DNA of 64,000 bases from assembly GCA_963971405.1 (NCBI GenBank), contig OZ020489.1, positions 44,904,510 to 44,968,509 on the forward strand, written 5' to 3'. The stretch is from Psococerastis gibbosa (Eukaryota > Arthropoda > Insecta > Psocodea > Psocidae). The notes under the pieces were generated by a model. That model had not been told where the DNA came from, made no database searches, and worked only from the letters and a program-made list of their open reading frames with translations. Positions 21,401 through 26,379 of this stretch are shown here, in pieces; within the stretch, counting starts at the first letter, position 1; every line of letters starts with the position of its first letter. The translations under genes and the position numbers were made by a program.

Positions 21401-23912
21401 ATTAAAACTTGTTTATTTCTAGGGCGATATGTGTTTATATTTGCTATTTATATTTGCTACGGCAGCGTCGCGCTAGTTCAGTTCTTCATTATTGCCAACA
21501 TCACCATTTAAAAAATTCTGAAATTTACTGTTCCTTTGTTTTAAACAATTTAATTAATACCATCACGTGGCATGGTATTATAATAACCCCGGTATTAAAA
21601 TCACCATGATCGGGCTACTGGTTGTCTCTTAAATTACATATTAAATACATTTACACCTTAAGCAATGCATTATCTTATGAGACCAGAAATGGTGCATGTC
21701 AACCAAATTTAGAGGATCTAGAACTAGATCTAGACTTGGCGGAATTCAGACCCGCGATCTGTGCCTTGCCGGGGCAGCGGTTAAGACGATGCCCGGCAAG
21801 GAATAGTGGGTTCTAATCTCGCCAAGTGCAGATTTTTCTAATCCTCTACTTTCGGCTATAACGAGGAGGTTGCGTCTTCAACCTAAGTTAGTTTTATTTT
21901 TACACCATATAATGCTAGTATATATTGCGCATATCAACATACCTTTTAGTCTTCGTTTGTTTCCGTAACACCCTGGTATATTCCTCATACTTTTTGTCGA
22001 GAAGTAAATGAATAGGTCTACTCGATCGGACTGTATCCCAATCCGGTATTTTTGACGCTAAATCCCATTTCTTGAACAGCTCCACTGCCGTGTACGCGTC
22101 CAGAGCCGCATAGCATATCTGACTGACCGTCAACGTCTCACGAGCCCAGTTAGACTGCCAGTCGTCCTTGTCCAGCTCTAATCCAAGATAATTATCAGAC
22201 AGGGCTGCCAGACCAGATTCGCATTTATACAAAATCCGCAGTTCCAAAGTACTTTGAACAGCAATCTTAAAATCTTGTAATATGTTCCGCCTGTCTTGGT
22301 CCGGTGAAACGCCGACTTTCACAATGTCCTTATCTTCCAAAATCTGCTTAAGCGCAGACGGTATACTGTCTACAATATTTGTACGGAACAAGTAAACAGT
22401 ACCACCCTCAGGAGGTGCAATTTGGATTAGAGCCACACGATTTCTTGCTTCCTCTTTTCTGAAGTTTGGTTTCCATTCTGCGTCGAATCCTACGACCTTA
22501 TAACGTTTGCAACATTCCCTTATGTCGTTACAAGCGTTCACAACATCGTCACTATTGTCTATAACGACAGCATTGAAGCTGTGATGGGAATCATCGGCTG
22601 TAATATAGTAGATTTTTTTGTCACTCGCAATTACGTTGAATTGTCCAATTTTGCTCATCACTTCCTTCGTGCCATTTTCTGTTACATTGGGTATTTCTAT
22701 TTTAGCTAATGTTGATTCTATGCTAATTTCTGTTTGCCCTTTATTAGCAGATGTTGCCTTCTTGTTACTCTTTGCGTTGCATTTTCCTACTTTACTTGTA
22801 TTTGCCTCTATTTCACTAGCAGTTACGCTAGAGTGTGATTTATTATTAGATGTCGCTGCTATGCCACTCGCAGCTACGTTAGTTTGTCCTTTATTAGTAG
22901 ATGTTGACTTCTTGTCACTCATTACGTTCGATTCTCCCACGCTACTTGCAGATGCCTCCATGCCACTTACTGTTACAATAGAGTGCACTTTTTTATTAGA
23001 GTTCATTGCCATGCCACTTGCTGCTACGTTAGTTTGTCCTTTTTTAGAAGATTTAGCCTTCTTATCACTAGCTGTTTCATTAGATTGTCCTGTTTTAGTA
23101 GACAGTGCTGTAGTGCCAATTACTGCTGATACTGATTGTCCTTTCTTATCTTCCTTAGTAGATGTTGTCTTCTTGTCACTTGCGGTTATGCTAGAAAGGA
23201 TAATTCTAGAACGATATTCTTTTGCAGAAGGTGTTGCCATTAAGTCAATCGCGTTTAAGTTGGATTGTTGTCCTGTAGAATACGTCGTCTCAATACCACT
23301 TCTTGCTGCGTTTGATTGCTCTTTTTCAGTGGACGTTGCCCTCATATCACTCACTGACAAGTTAAATTGTGCTTCTTTAAGAGACGTCGCGTACAAGCCA
23401 CTAGCTGAAGACCCTGCTACCATTGCATTCGCCAATATGTTGTATTCTCCTATGATAATATTAGATGTTGTCATTTCACTTGCCGTTTTGTTGGAATGAC
23501 CTTTTGTATTAGATGATTTCTTTTTGCGACTCAAAAATACGCTGGACTGCTTCTTTTTAGTAGAAGATGTTGCCGTCATTGAATTCGCCAACATGATGTA
23601 TTCACCTGTATTAGATGTTCTCATTTCACTTTCTGGGCCATTGGAATGTCCTTTGATATTAGATTCTGCCTCCATTCCGCTGGATTGTTCTTTTGTATTA
23701 GATGATTTCCTTTTGCGACTCCCCGATACGTTGAACTGTTCCTTTTTAGTGGAAGATGTCGTCGTCATTACATCCGCCAATATGTTGCATTCTCCTGTAT
23801 TAATATTAGATGTTGTTATGGCACTCGCCACTGTGTTGCATTGTCCTATATTGGCAGCCGTTGACTCTTCAATAAGCCTTTTGTGTTGTTGAAAAGCCGT
23901 AAGAAAATCCAT
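271..23912 (-). CDS. EXD2-like exonuclease / MOV10-like RNA helicase fusion gene (15 exons, 3' end off window)
   Basis: Gene model on the minus strand, assembled by me from splice sites and domain continuity. Exons: 23912-21943, 18925-18869, 18007-17917, 17360-17251, 16547-15905, 15269-15033, 14690-14592, 10677-10498, 9631-9410, 8746-8585, 6918-6745, 2790-2664, 2354-2245, 1105-935, 492-271. They sum to 4,575 nt, or 1,525 codons with no stop, and the phase matches at each of 14 introns (13 GT-AG, one GC-AG). Domain order: S/T/K-rich repeats (about 30-410), DEDDy 3'-5' exonuclease (about 436-620), linker with four repeats (about 745-940), SF1 helicase core (about 1070-1525, motifs I, Ia, II, III, IV and V). 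Motif VI and the C-terminus lie left of base 271. MOV10/Armitage relatives act on RNA in small-RNA silencing and control of mobile elements; that role is inferred here from family. A transcript is not available, so two genes joined by my model cannot be fully excluded. Confidence 0.8.
935..1105 (-). CDS. Exon 14: helicase segment between motifs IV and V
   Basis: 171 nt (57 codons), TTTCAG acceptor, TTC|GTAACT donor, phase 0. [18 protein letters not shown] and [13 protein letters not shown] match the 'FHGVxGxxxxxxxSPSFFNPEE' segment of MOV10-like helicases. Confidence 0.87.
1500..2010 (-). pseudogene. LINE reverse transcriptase C-terminal fragment (CR1/Jockey-like)
   Basis: In intron 13, same strand as the host gene. 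At 2007-1726 the translation has [12 protein letters not shown] followed by [12 protein letters not shown], the C-terminal 'thumb' segment shared by CR1/Jockey LINEs. Frames further left carry [23 protein letters not shown] sequence typical of the LINE end. Broken by stops; a dead 5'-truncated copy. Confidence 0.7.
2245..2354 (-). CDS. Exon 13: helicase motif IV, with GC donor
   Basis: 110 nt, TTTTTAG acceptor. Encodes [16 protein letters not shown] and [18 protein letters not shown], motif IV of the MOV10 family (LxxNYRSHP, PNxLFY). The exon appears to end at AAG|GCAAGT, a noncanonical but textbook GC donor. The nearby GT four bases further on would put exon 14 out of frame and hit a stop at once. 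Confidence 0.87.
2664..2790 (-). CDS. Exon 12: helicase motif III
   Basis: 127 nt, CGGCAG acceptor, AACG|GTAAGA donor, phase 0 in, phase 1 out. [12 protein letters not shown] is motif III of Upf1-like helicases, followed by [15 protein letters not shown], the segment usually seen before motif IV. Confidence 0.92.
3050..6545 (+). mobile_element. RTE-clade LINE copy 1 (nearly full length, inactive)
   Basis: Lies in intron 11, antisense to the helicase gene. 3050-3500 looks like the GC-richer 5' leader of RTE elements; coding sequence follows to about 6515, then a short tail with repeated GTAAAA/GTAAGTA units. The exact 5' edge is uncertain. Confidence 0.8.
3518..6515 (+). pseudogene. RTE LINE ORF2: endonuclease-reverse transcriptase, broken
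   Basis: APE-type endonuclease motifs: FASLNVGSM and QETKW (~3700-3800), [10 protein letters not shown] (~4100), KTQIDFIM (~4300). The expected Q-H-R-LL site reads QLRLL at ~4390, so the catalytic His is lost. RT motifs: [13 protein letters not shown] (~5100), [18 protein letters not shown] (~5490), LHQGSALSP (~5670), LLFADDVVV (~5760). C-terminal end ~6500 with [10 protein letters not shown]. Breaks: stops at 3818, ~4925, ~5823 and ~6198, plus a frameshift near 4800. Without these it would be about 1,000 residues, the normal RTE length. Confidence 0.85.
6745..6918 (-). CDS. Exon 11: helicase motif II (DEAG)
   Basis: 174 nt (58 codons), TTTGCAG acceptor, CTG|GTGGGT donor, phase 0. Contains [10 protein letters not shown] then [16 protein letters not shown], the Walker B/DEAG box (D at about 1292) that coordinates magnesium. 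The usual Gln after DEAG is Phe. The donor is chosen because it rejoins LEDGQL-type sequence to VLAGDPKQL in exon 12. Confidence 0.9.
7011..7300 (+). mobile_element. tRNA-derived SINE, family A, copy 1
   Basis: In intron 10. On the minus strand 7035-7060 reads as a B box (GGGTTTGAATCC); on the plus strand near 7175 a second degenerate B box appears. The 3' tail (TATAACGAGGAGGTTGC, then CAACCTAAGT at ~7262-7295) is shared with the copy at 21690-21895. Confidence 0.6.
7301..8584. other. Remainder of intron 10
   Basis: No coding sequence or repeat recognised. Short ORFs here look like chance. Confidence 0.4.
8585..8746 (-). CDS. Exon 10: helicase motif Ia
   Basis: 162 nt (54 codons), TTTCAG acceptor, ATT|GTAAGT donor, phase 0. 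[17 protein letters not shown] is motif Ia of MOV10-type helicases (usual form CAPSNSAAD). The next part ([14 protein letters not shown]) aligns with the segment between Ia and II. Confidence 0.9.
9410..9631 (-). CDS. Exon 9: helicase Q-like motif and motif I (Walker A)
   Basis: 222 nt (74 codons), TTTCAG acceptor, CAG|GTAGGT donor, phase 0. Contains [20 protein letters not shown] (Q-motif region) and the Walker A box [13 protein letters not shown] (lysine at about residue 1193), typical of Upf1-like SF1 helicases. It binds the NTP phosphate. Confidence 0.93.
9790..9960. repeat. Penelope-like element terminal remnant
   Basis: In intron 8. Contains GGCTGATGGGTCGTGGTCGA, GTTTCGTCAACATCTGC and the reverse arrangement GATGTTGATGAAACGG, the same terminal motifs seen at the ends of every PLE copy in the window, here close together as a degenerate fold-back. 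Confidence 0.6.
10498..10677 (-). CDS. Exon 8: helicase region before motif I
   Basis: 180 nt (60 codons), AAATAG acceptor, TCG|GTACGT donor, phase 0 at both ends. Contains [20 protein letters not shown] and [12 protein letters not shown], matching the part of MOV10-like proteins that leads into the Walker A exon. The preceding intron is 3.9 kb and full of mobile elements. Confidence 0.8.
10945..11844. mobile_element. Fold-back mariner-like element (two 5' halves head to head)
   Basis: In intron 7. Terminal inverted repeats begin CAAGGTCAGTCCGGAAAG on the left and CAGGGTCTGTCCGGAAAG on the right, mariner-like; a TA precedes the left end. Each half carries the start of a mariner transposase: plus strand 11194-11460 and minus strand 11706-11443, with [17 protein letters not shown] and [12 protein letters not shown] (the HTH region). 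Halves meet near 11455. No DDD catalytic domain is present, so it cannot encode a transposase. Confidence 0.82.
11850..11995 (-). pseudogene. LINE ORF2 C-terminal fragment
   Basis: Minus-strand translation [18 protein letters not shown] and [13 protein letters not shown] matches the extreme C-terminus common to Jockey/CR1-like LINE proteins. The mariner fold-back abuts its left side. Short and truncated. Confidence 0.5.
12000..12430. other. Unassigned part of intron 7
   Basis: AT-rich, no feature recognised. Confidence 0.4.
12430..12640. repeat. Penelope-like terminal repeat, inverted pair
   Basis: AATCCGGGATGATCGTTATG at 12437 and its degenerate inverse near 12600 (CATCCCGGATTTTACTGC) flank TTTCGTCAACTT and related PLE end motifs; a small fold-back remnant. 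Confidence 0.55.
13060..14540. mobile_element. Penelope-like element, head-to-head inverted copies
   Basis: Outer ends on both sides carry the PLE motif AATCCGGGC plus CGTCAACATCTGC. Left arm (13060 to ~13665) is minus strand, right arm (~13670-14540) plus strand; the arms are similar over more than 500 bp. Both encode the C-terminal GIY-YIG part: plus strand 13940-14020 has [15 protein letters not shown] then SLKTRIDE; minus strand 13659-13378 has [13 protein letters not shown] and [12 protein letters not shown]. No RT domain is present. Confidence 0.78.
14592..14690 (-). CDS. Exon 7: small beta-rich segment before helicase core
   Basis: 99 nt (33 codons) between TAACACAG-type acceptor and TAC|GTACGT donor, phase 0 at both ends. 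Encodes [20 protein letters not shown] and continues to SKYKVY. The position suits the beta-barrel 1B region of Upf1-like helicases. Frame continuity with exons 6 and 8 is the main support. Confidence 0.72.
14738..14825. repeat. Penelope-like terminal remnant
   Basis: AAGGCTTTCACGGC, then TAGAATCCGGGATGATAGG and CCCAACGTTTGGTCG, the same order as other PLE ends. Sits just upstream of exon 7. Confidence 0.6.
15033..15269 (-). CDS. Exon 6: helicase N-terminal region
   Basis: 237 nt (79 codons), TTTCAG acceptor, GCC|GTAAGT donor, phase 0 at both ends. Encodes a charged helical segment with [18 protein letters not shown] and [18 protein letters not shown]. The last part resembles the 'L..LL.IEE.Q...DI..Y' segment that precedes the beta-barrel in MOV10-like helicases (family knowledge). 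Confidence 0.82.
15270..15904. other. Intron 5
   Basis: 635 bp, nothing recognised beyond splice sites. Confidence 0.5.
15905..16547 (-). CDS. Exon 5: four tandem ~45-residue repeats
   Basis: 643 nt, TTGCAG acceptor, AAC|GTAAGT donor. The protein contains four successive units of about 43-48 residues. Each starts with an acidic pair then C-L-Q/R-G, usually followed by ANVLE/K, runs through a variable A/S/T/P part, and ends with a LPD or FPED motif and ENA or similar. A basic tail (KKRRRHQ) follows. The repeats match no family I recognise. Confidence 0.82.
16853..16940 (+). mobile_element. RTE LINE 3' end (5'-truncated)
   Basis: In intron 4. Closely matches the last ~85 bases of RTE copy 1 (compare 6455-6540): AGACGCTCTCAACAGAGT, CCGTGCCGTCGACCCTCC, ending in GTAAAGTAAGTAG. 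A typical severely truncated LINE insertion. Confidence 0.78.
17251..17360 (-). CDS. Exon 4: acidic linker
   Basis: 110 nt, TTATAG acceptor, GTAAGC donor. Encodes [15 protein letters not shown] followed by an acidic tract ([17 protein letters not shown]). Phase 0 in, phase 2 out. No domain recognised. Confidence 0.68.
17361..17916. other. Intron 3
   Basis: 556 bp AT-rich intron, no other feature seen. Confidence 0.5.
17917..18007 (-). CDS. Exon 3: linker
   Basis: 91 nt from TTTTCAG acceptor to AAG|GTACGA donor. Encodes a conserved-looking stretch containing [20 protein letters not shown]. Phase 2 in, phase 0 out. A second AG five bases into the exon would break the frame, so the first is used. 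No named domain recognised. Confidence 0.7.
18008..18868. other. Intron 2
   Basis: 861 bp; ORFs on the plus strand (18280-18465) match nothing I recognise. Confidence 0.45.
18869..18925 (-). CDS. Exon 2: short lysine/glutamate-rich linker
   Basis: 57 nt between TTCAG acceptor and GTAAGT donor. It completes the split arginine codon from exon 1 and encodes 19 mostly charged residues ([20 protein letters not shown]). It enters and leaves in the same phase. Small, so supported mainly by splice sites and phase. Confidence 0.7.
19471..21620. mobile_element. 2.15-kb element with ~65-bp terminal inverted repeats
   Basis: In intron 1. CAGCAGCCCGATCATGG at 19471 continues through TTTTAATACCGGGGTTAAT; the reverse complement of 21620-21555 begins CAGTAGCCCGATCATGG and matches for about 65 bp with few differences. 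No transposase ORF inside; the interior holds the G-tract repeat cluster. No clear target duplication, so superfamily is unassigned. Confidence 0.6.
20055..20915. repeat. Tandem G-tract MITE-like units
   Basis: At least three units of about 205 bp (20080-, 20290-, 20500-) and a further related one (20760-20915). Each unit has a CCGTAGCC- or CCGGAGCC-like start, a G run of 10-17, TCCAAACATTTTTTAACGTA, a second G run, CATGGACCACC and CACTGGAAAGTAACGACG. The part at 20540-20640 is repeated in inverse at 25375-25470. Confidence 0.7.
21690..21895 (+). mobile_element. tRNA-derived SINE, family A, copy 2
   Basis: Plus strand 21772-21825 reads as a tRNA-like unit: A box region GGGGCAGCGGTTAAGACG and B box GGGTTCTAATCTCGCC. 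Just left, the minus strand carries another tRNA-like B box (GGGTCTGAATTCCGCC), so two heads face each other. The tail TATAACGAGGAGGTTGC/CAACCTAAGT is shared with 7262-7295. Confidence 0.65.
21943..23912 (-). CDS. Exon 1: repeat region plus DEDDy 3'-5' exonuclease domain
   Basis: The first ATG is at 23912 (context ATCATGG, a good Kozak match); the reading frame is open a little further upstream but only from a TTG. The first ~410 residues are rich in S, T, K, N and A, with degenerate repeats of about 22 residues (SxKKGQxNVAASG-like), probably disordered. Residues ~436-620 form an RNase D/WRN/EXD2-type exonuclease: motif I FDAEW (D477, E479), motif II with D540 in GVSPDQD, motif III YAALD (Y601, D605). 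All five DEDDy residues are present, so 3'-5' exonuclease activity is plausible. The exon ends with a phase-2 donor (AAAAG|GTATGT) instead of a stop. Confidence 0.9.
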
Positions 23913-24500
23913 GATGACGACTATATATTGTTGTTTAGTTGTAATCAACGAGTTATAGAGCAAGTGACTTTTTTTTCTGATGCTAAAAATTGCTTCCCTG
24001 TACTGTCCACATTAGCAGCATGCGCAGCGGTAGAGCTGAAATACAAACAAAACAATGTACTAGAATTTCATGTTGCAATTCGTGGGCAACTCGCGACTGC
24101 AGAATCGTCCATGTGTTACGAGCCGAATAGACAATCGAACCAGCATTGTAGGTATGCTGTAACTAGCGGTTAATAATAAATAAATCCATTGTCAAATTGT
24201 GACAACTACATAATGCTATACTTGTACAAGGCAGTAGCTACAATAGGCCTATATTACGTATAGCCCTTGTAGCATGTTCTAAGCCATATGCACAATTATT
24301 AGCTATACTTTCATTCATTGGCACATAAATCCGTTATGGATCTCTTGTGTTTAGGGCAATGCTTGCGGCCAACCAATCTAAAAATATTGGAGTTTGACGT
24401 AATTTCTCTATGAAGATATTGTATAGCTGACGTTTTGGTGCTTTATACGAAAAATTTCCATTGTAATGTTGTTACACAGCCTATGATGAATAGGCTACCA
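23913..24500. promoter_or_regulatory. Region upstream of the exonuclease-helicase start
   Basis: The first exon's promoter and 5' UTR should lie here, possibly with a further noncoding exon. I see no convincing TATA or initiator element and do not define a site. Confidence 0.25.
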
Positions 24501-24506
24501 GCTGTG

Positions 24507-24838
24507 TAGAGTAGTAAAATTAAACAAATTTGCACAATTTCCACAAAAATATATAGCCTATAATTACTTACATGACTGCAGGAAGGGGATGCTATTAGAC
24601 AGATTAGAGTGTATTGAAATATAAAAAAACATGGTTTAATGGTTGTAATCTGGTAAATGACATAACTTTCATACATCCCTCACCACTCCTCGACCTGGCT
24701 GCAACTATTCCCCTCCCCCCTCCCATCCCATTGGTTTAGAGCTTGATGACAGGTAGAAACTTGTTAGTAACTAATTTTTAAATTTTTATATATATTTTTG
24801 GGGAAATTGTGCAAATTTGTTTAATTTTACTATACACA
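24507..24838. repeat. Fold-back element, ~50-bp arms
   Basis: Left arm 24507-24557 (TAGTAAAATTAAACAAATTT, then GCACAATTTCCACAAAAATA) is the near-perfect reverse complement of 24785-24838. About 230 bp of unrelated sequence lies between. No ORF. Confidence 0.6.
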
Positions 24839-25204
24839 TTATGTTTCGTTTCCACGAAGTCACGAGAGAAACCCTACATTGGAGGCTACCAGCTACCTGA
24901 TTACCCGATTTATTACTCCTGTATTTACATAAAAGACAGTAATTAAAGACAGAAAATGTGATATGCACACATGTGGACAGATGATTTTCAACAACAATTT
25001 GCTTAGAATACTTTTTGTGGTTCACAATAATCCAATAATGTCCAATTCAGCTGCCTGACAGACAACTATTATACTATACTATAACAGTCTTTTTTATTGG
25101 CTAACAAATACATAGGTATTGTAAGACTACTTATGTGGCACTCATTAGAATGAGCTAAAAATGGCTTAACTGTCATTAGGAGCTCTGTCTCAAACCTACG
25201 CAGC

Positions 25205-25868
25205 TGAGCAGAGGCGTAGCCAGATTTTTTTTGGGGGGGGCCCCCAACATCAATACATAAAGTTTGCCCGTGGTGTTTCATTTGGCGCTCCCCCCTCCTC
25301 ATGGACGTACGCAAGGCCGTAGCCAAGGGGGGGGGGGGGTTCATGGGGTTTCAAACCAAACCCCCCCCCCCCGAAATGAAAAAATGAAATCGTTTGATAC
25401 TAGATAGAATCGGATTTTGAGAGGAATATAAAAAACCACTATGTAACACCCAATGACATTTCTACCCCCCCCCCCCCCGAAAAAAATCCTGGCTACGGCC
25501 TTGGACGCACGCATCTTCTAATTAGGGGCATGATCTTAATTTCCCCACCCGAGGGGTCGGGGGGCTGAAGGGGGCCCCGGGGAAGGTTTTTTGAAACAAA
25601 TAGGCCTGACATTGTGGAGTTTTATACATTTTCATCTATATAATTCTTGTAACCTATTCTAATAATGTTTAGGTTTTACACCTACCGCAAGAAAGGGGGG
25701 CCCGGGGGTCTACCTCGGGGGAATTATTTTTAAATAGTATAGGCCCAAAATAGTTGAATTTACGCACTTTGAAAGCAGTTATGCTCATAATTTACATACT
25801 TTTTTGCTACATTTTGGAGGGGGGTCCGGACGCCACTGACCCCCCCCCCCCTTGGCTACGCCACTGCC
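25205..25868. mobile_element. hAT-like MITE with G/C tracts
   Basis: Starts CAGAGGCGTAGCCAGATTTT and G run; ends C run then TTGGCTACGCCACTG. The termini are inverted repeats beginning CAG(A/T)GGCGTAGCCA. Flanks CAGCTGAG and CCGTTGAG share 6 of 8 bases, consistent with an old 8-bp target duplication as in hAT elements. No transposase. Confidence 0.55.
25312..25506. mobile_element. Nested G/C-tract MITE
   Basis: Inverted ends AAGGCCGTAGCCAAGG and the reverse complement CCTGGCTACGGCCTT enclose ~190 bp, including a segment shared in inverse with 20540-20640 (CTCAAAATCCGATTCTAT on the minus strand). Inserted inside the 25205-25868 element. Confidence 0.6.
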
Positions 25869-26379
25869 GTTGAGTAAGACGTAGGCCTACCCAGTTGCTG
25901 GAATTGCTCCCAACATTCAGACGAGCCATATCTGTTGCTGTAGAGAGGTTGAAGCAGAACAAACAAGAAACACGTGATGTACGGCCAAATACCTGCTCCT
26001 CGCCGCCTTTAATCACGAAAACGTTCCGAGTAATCATCGCATTCGCATGACGCATACGGGGCACAGGCATTAAGAAACTTTCACCAATACCGGCCATACC
26101 CGATGGGAAACTGATGGCAGGTCTGGCCTCCCTTTCCCCATCTGGCGTACCTCAAATATACACGATTTAGTTGCTCCCCAATCCATTTTATAAGTGTATA
26201 AATAGCATTCAAAAAATTTGTTCCTCAAAATTTTCCTATTCATGAATTCTTTAAAATCTCATAAATTGGAAACTAACCTAAAAGAAATTGTATTTTGTTG
26301 TTGTCTATGATTATAAATAGCGTAGAGACGCTAATTAGTCTTTCCATATATCACTATATTAATCACAGATTAACTATGT

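Noticed and set aside
21770..21825. A functional tRNA gene
   Set aside because: A and B boxes are present but the acceptor and anticodon stems do not close; it is the head of a SINE with a shared tail.
22618..23892. Long plus-strand ORFs (293 and 122 residues) opposite exon 1
   Set aside because: They are antisense shadows of the S/T-rich exon; the hydrophobic content comes from the complement of Ser/Thr/Asn codons.
26100..26160. Host-gene exon right of the C/G-tract MITEs (25870-26097 minus)
   Set aside because: The ORF has no recognisable domain and ends in MITE sequence (WRSQGGGG-type translation typical of such repeats).
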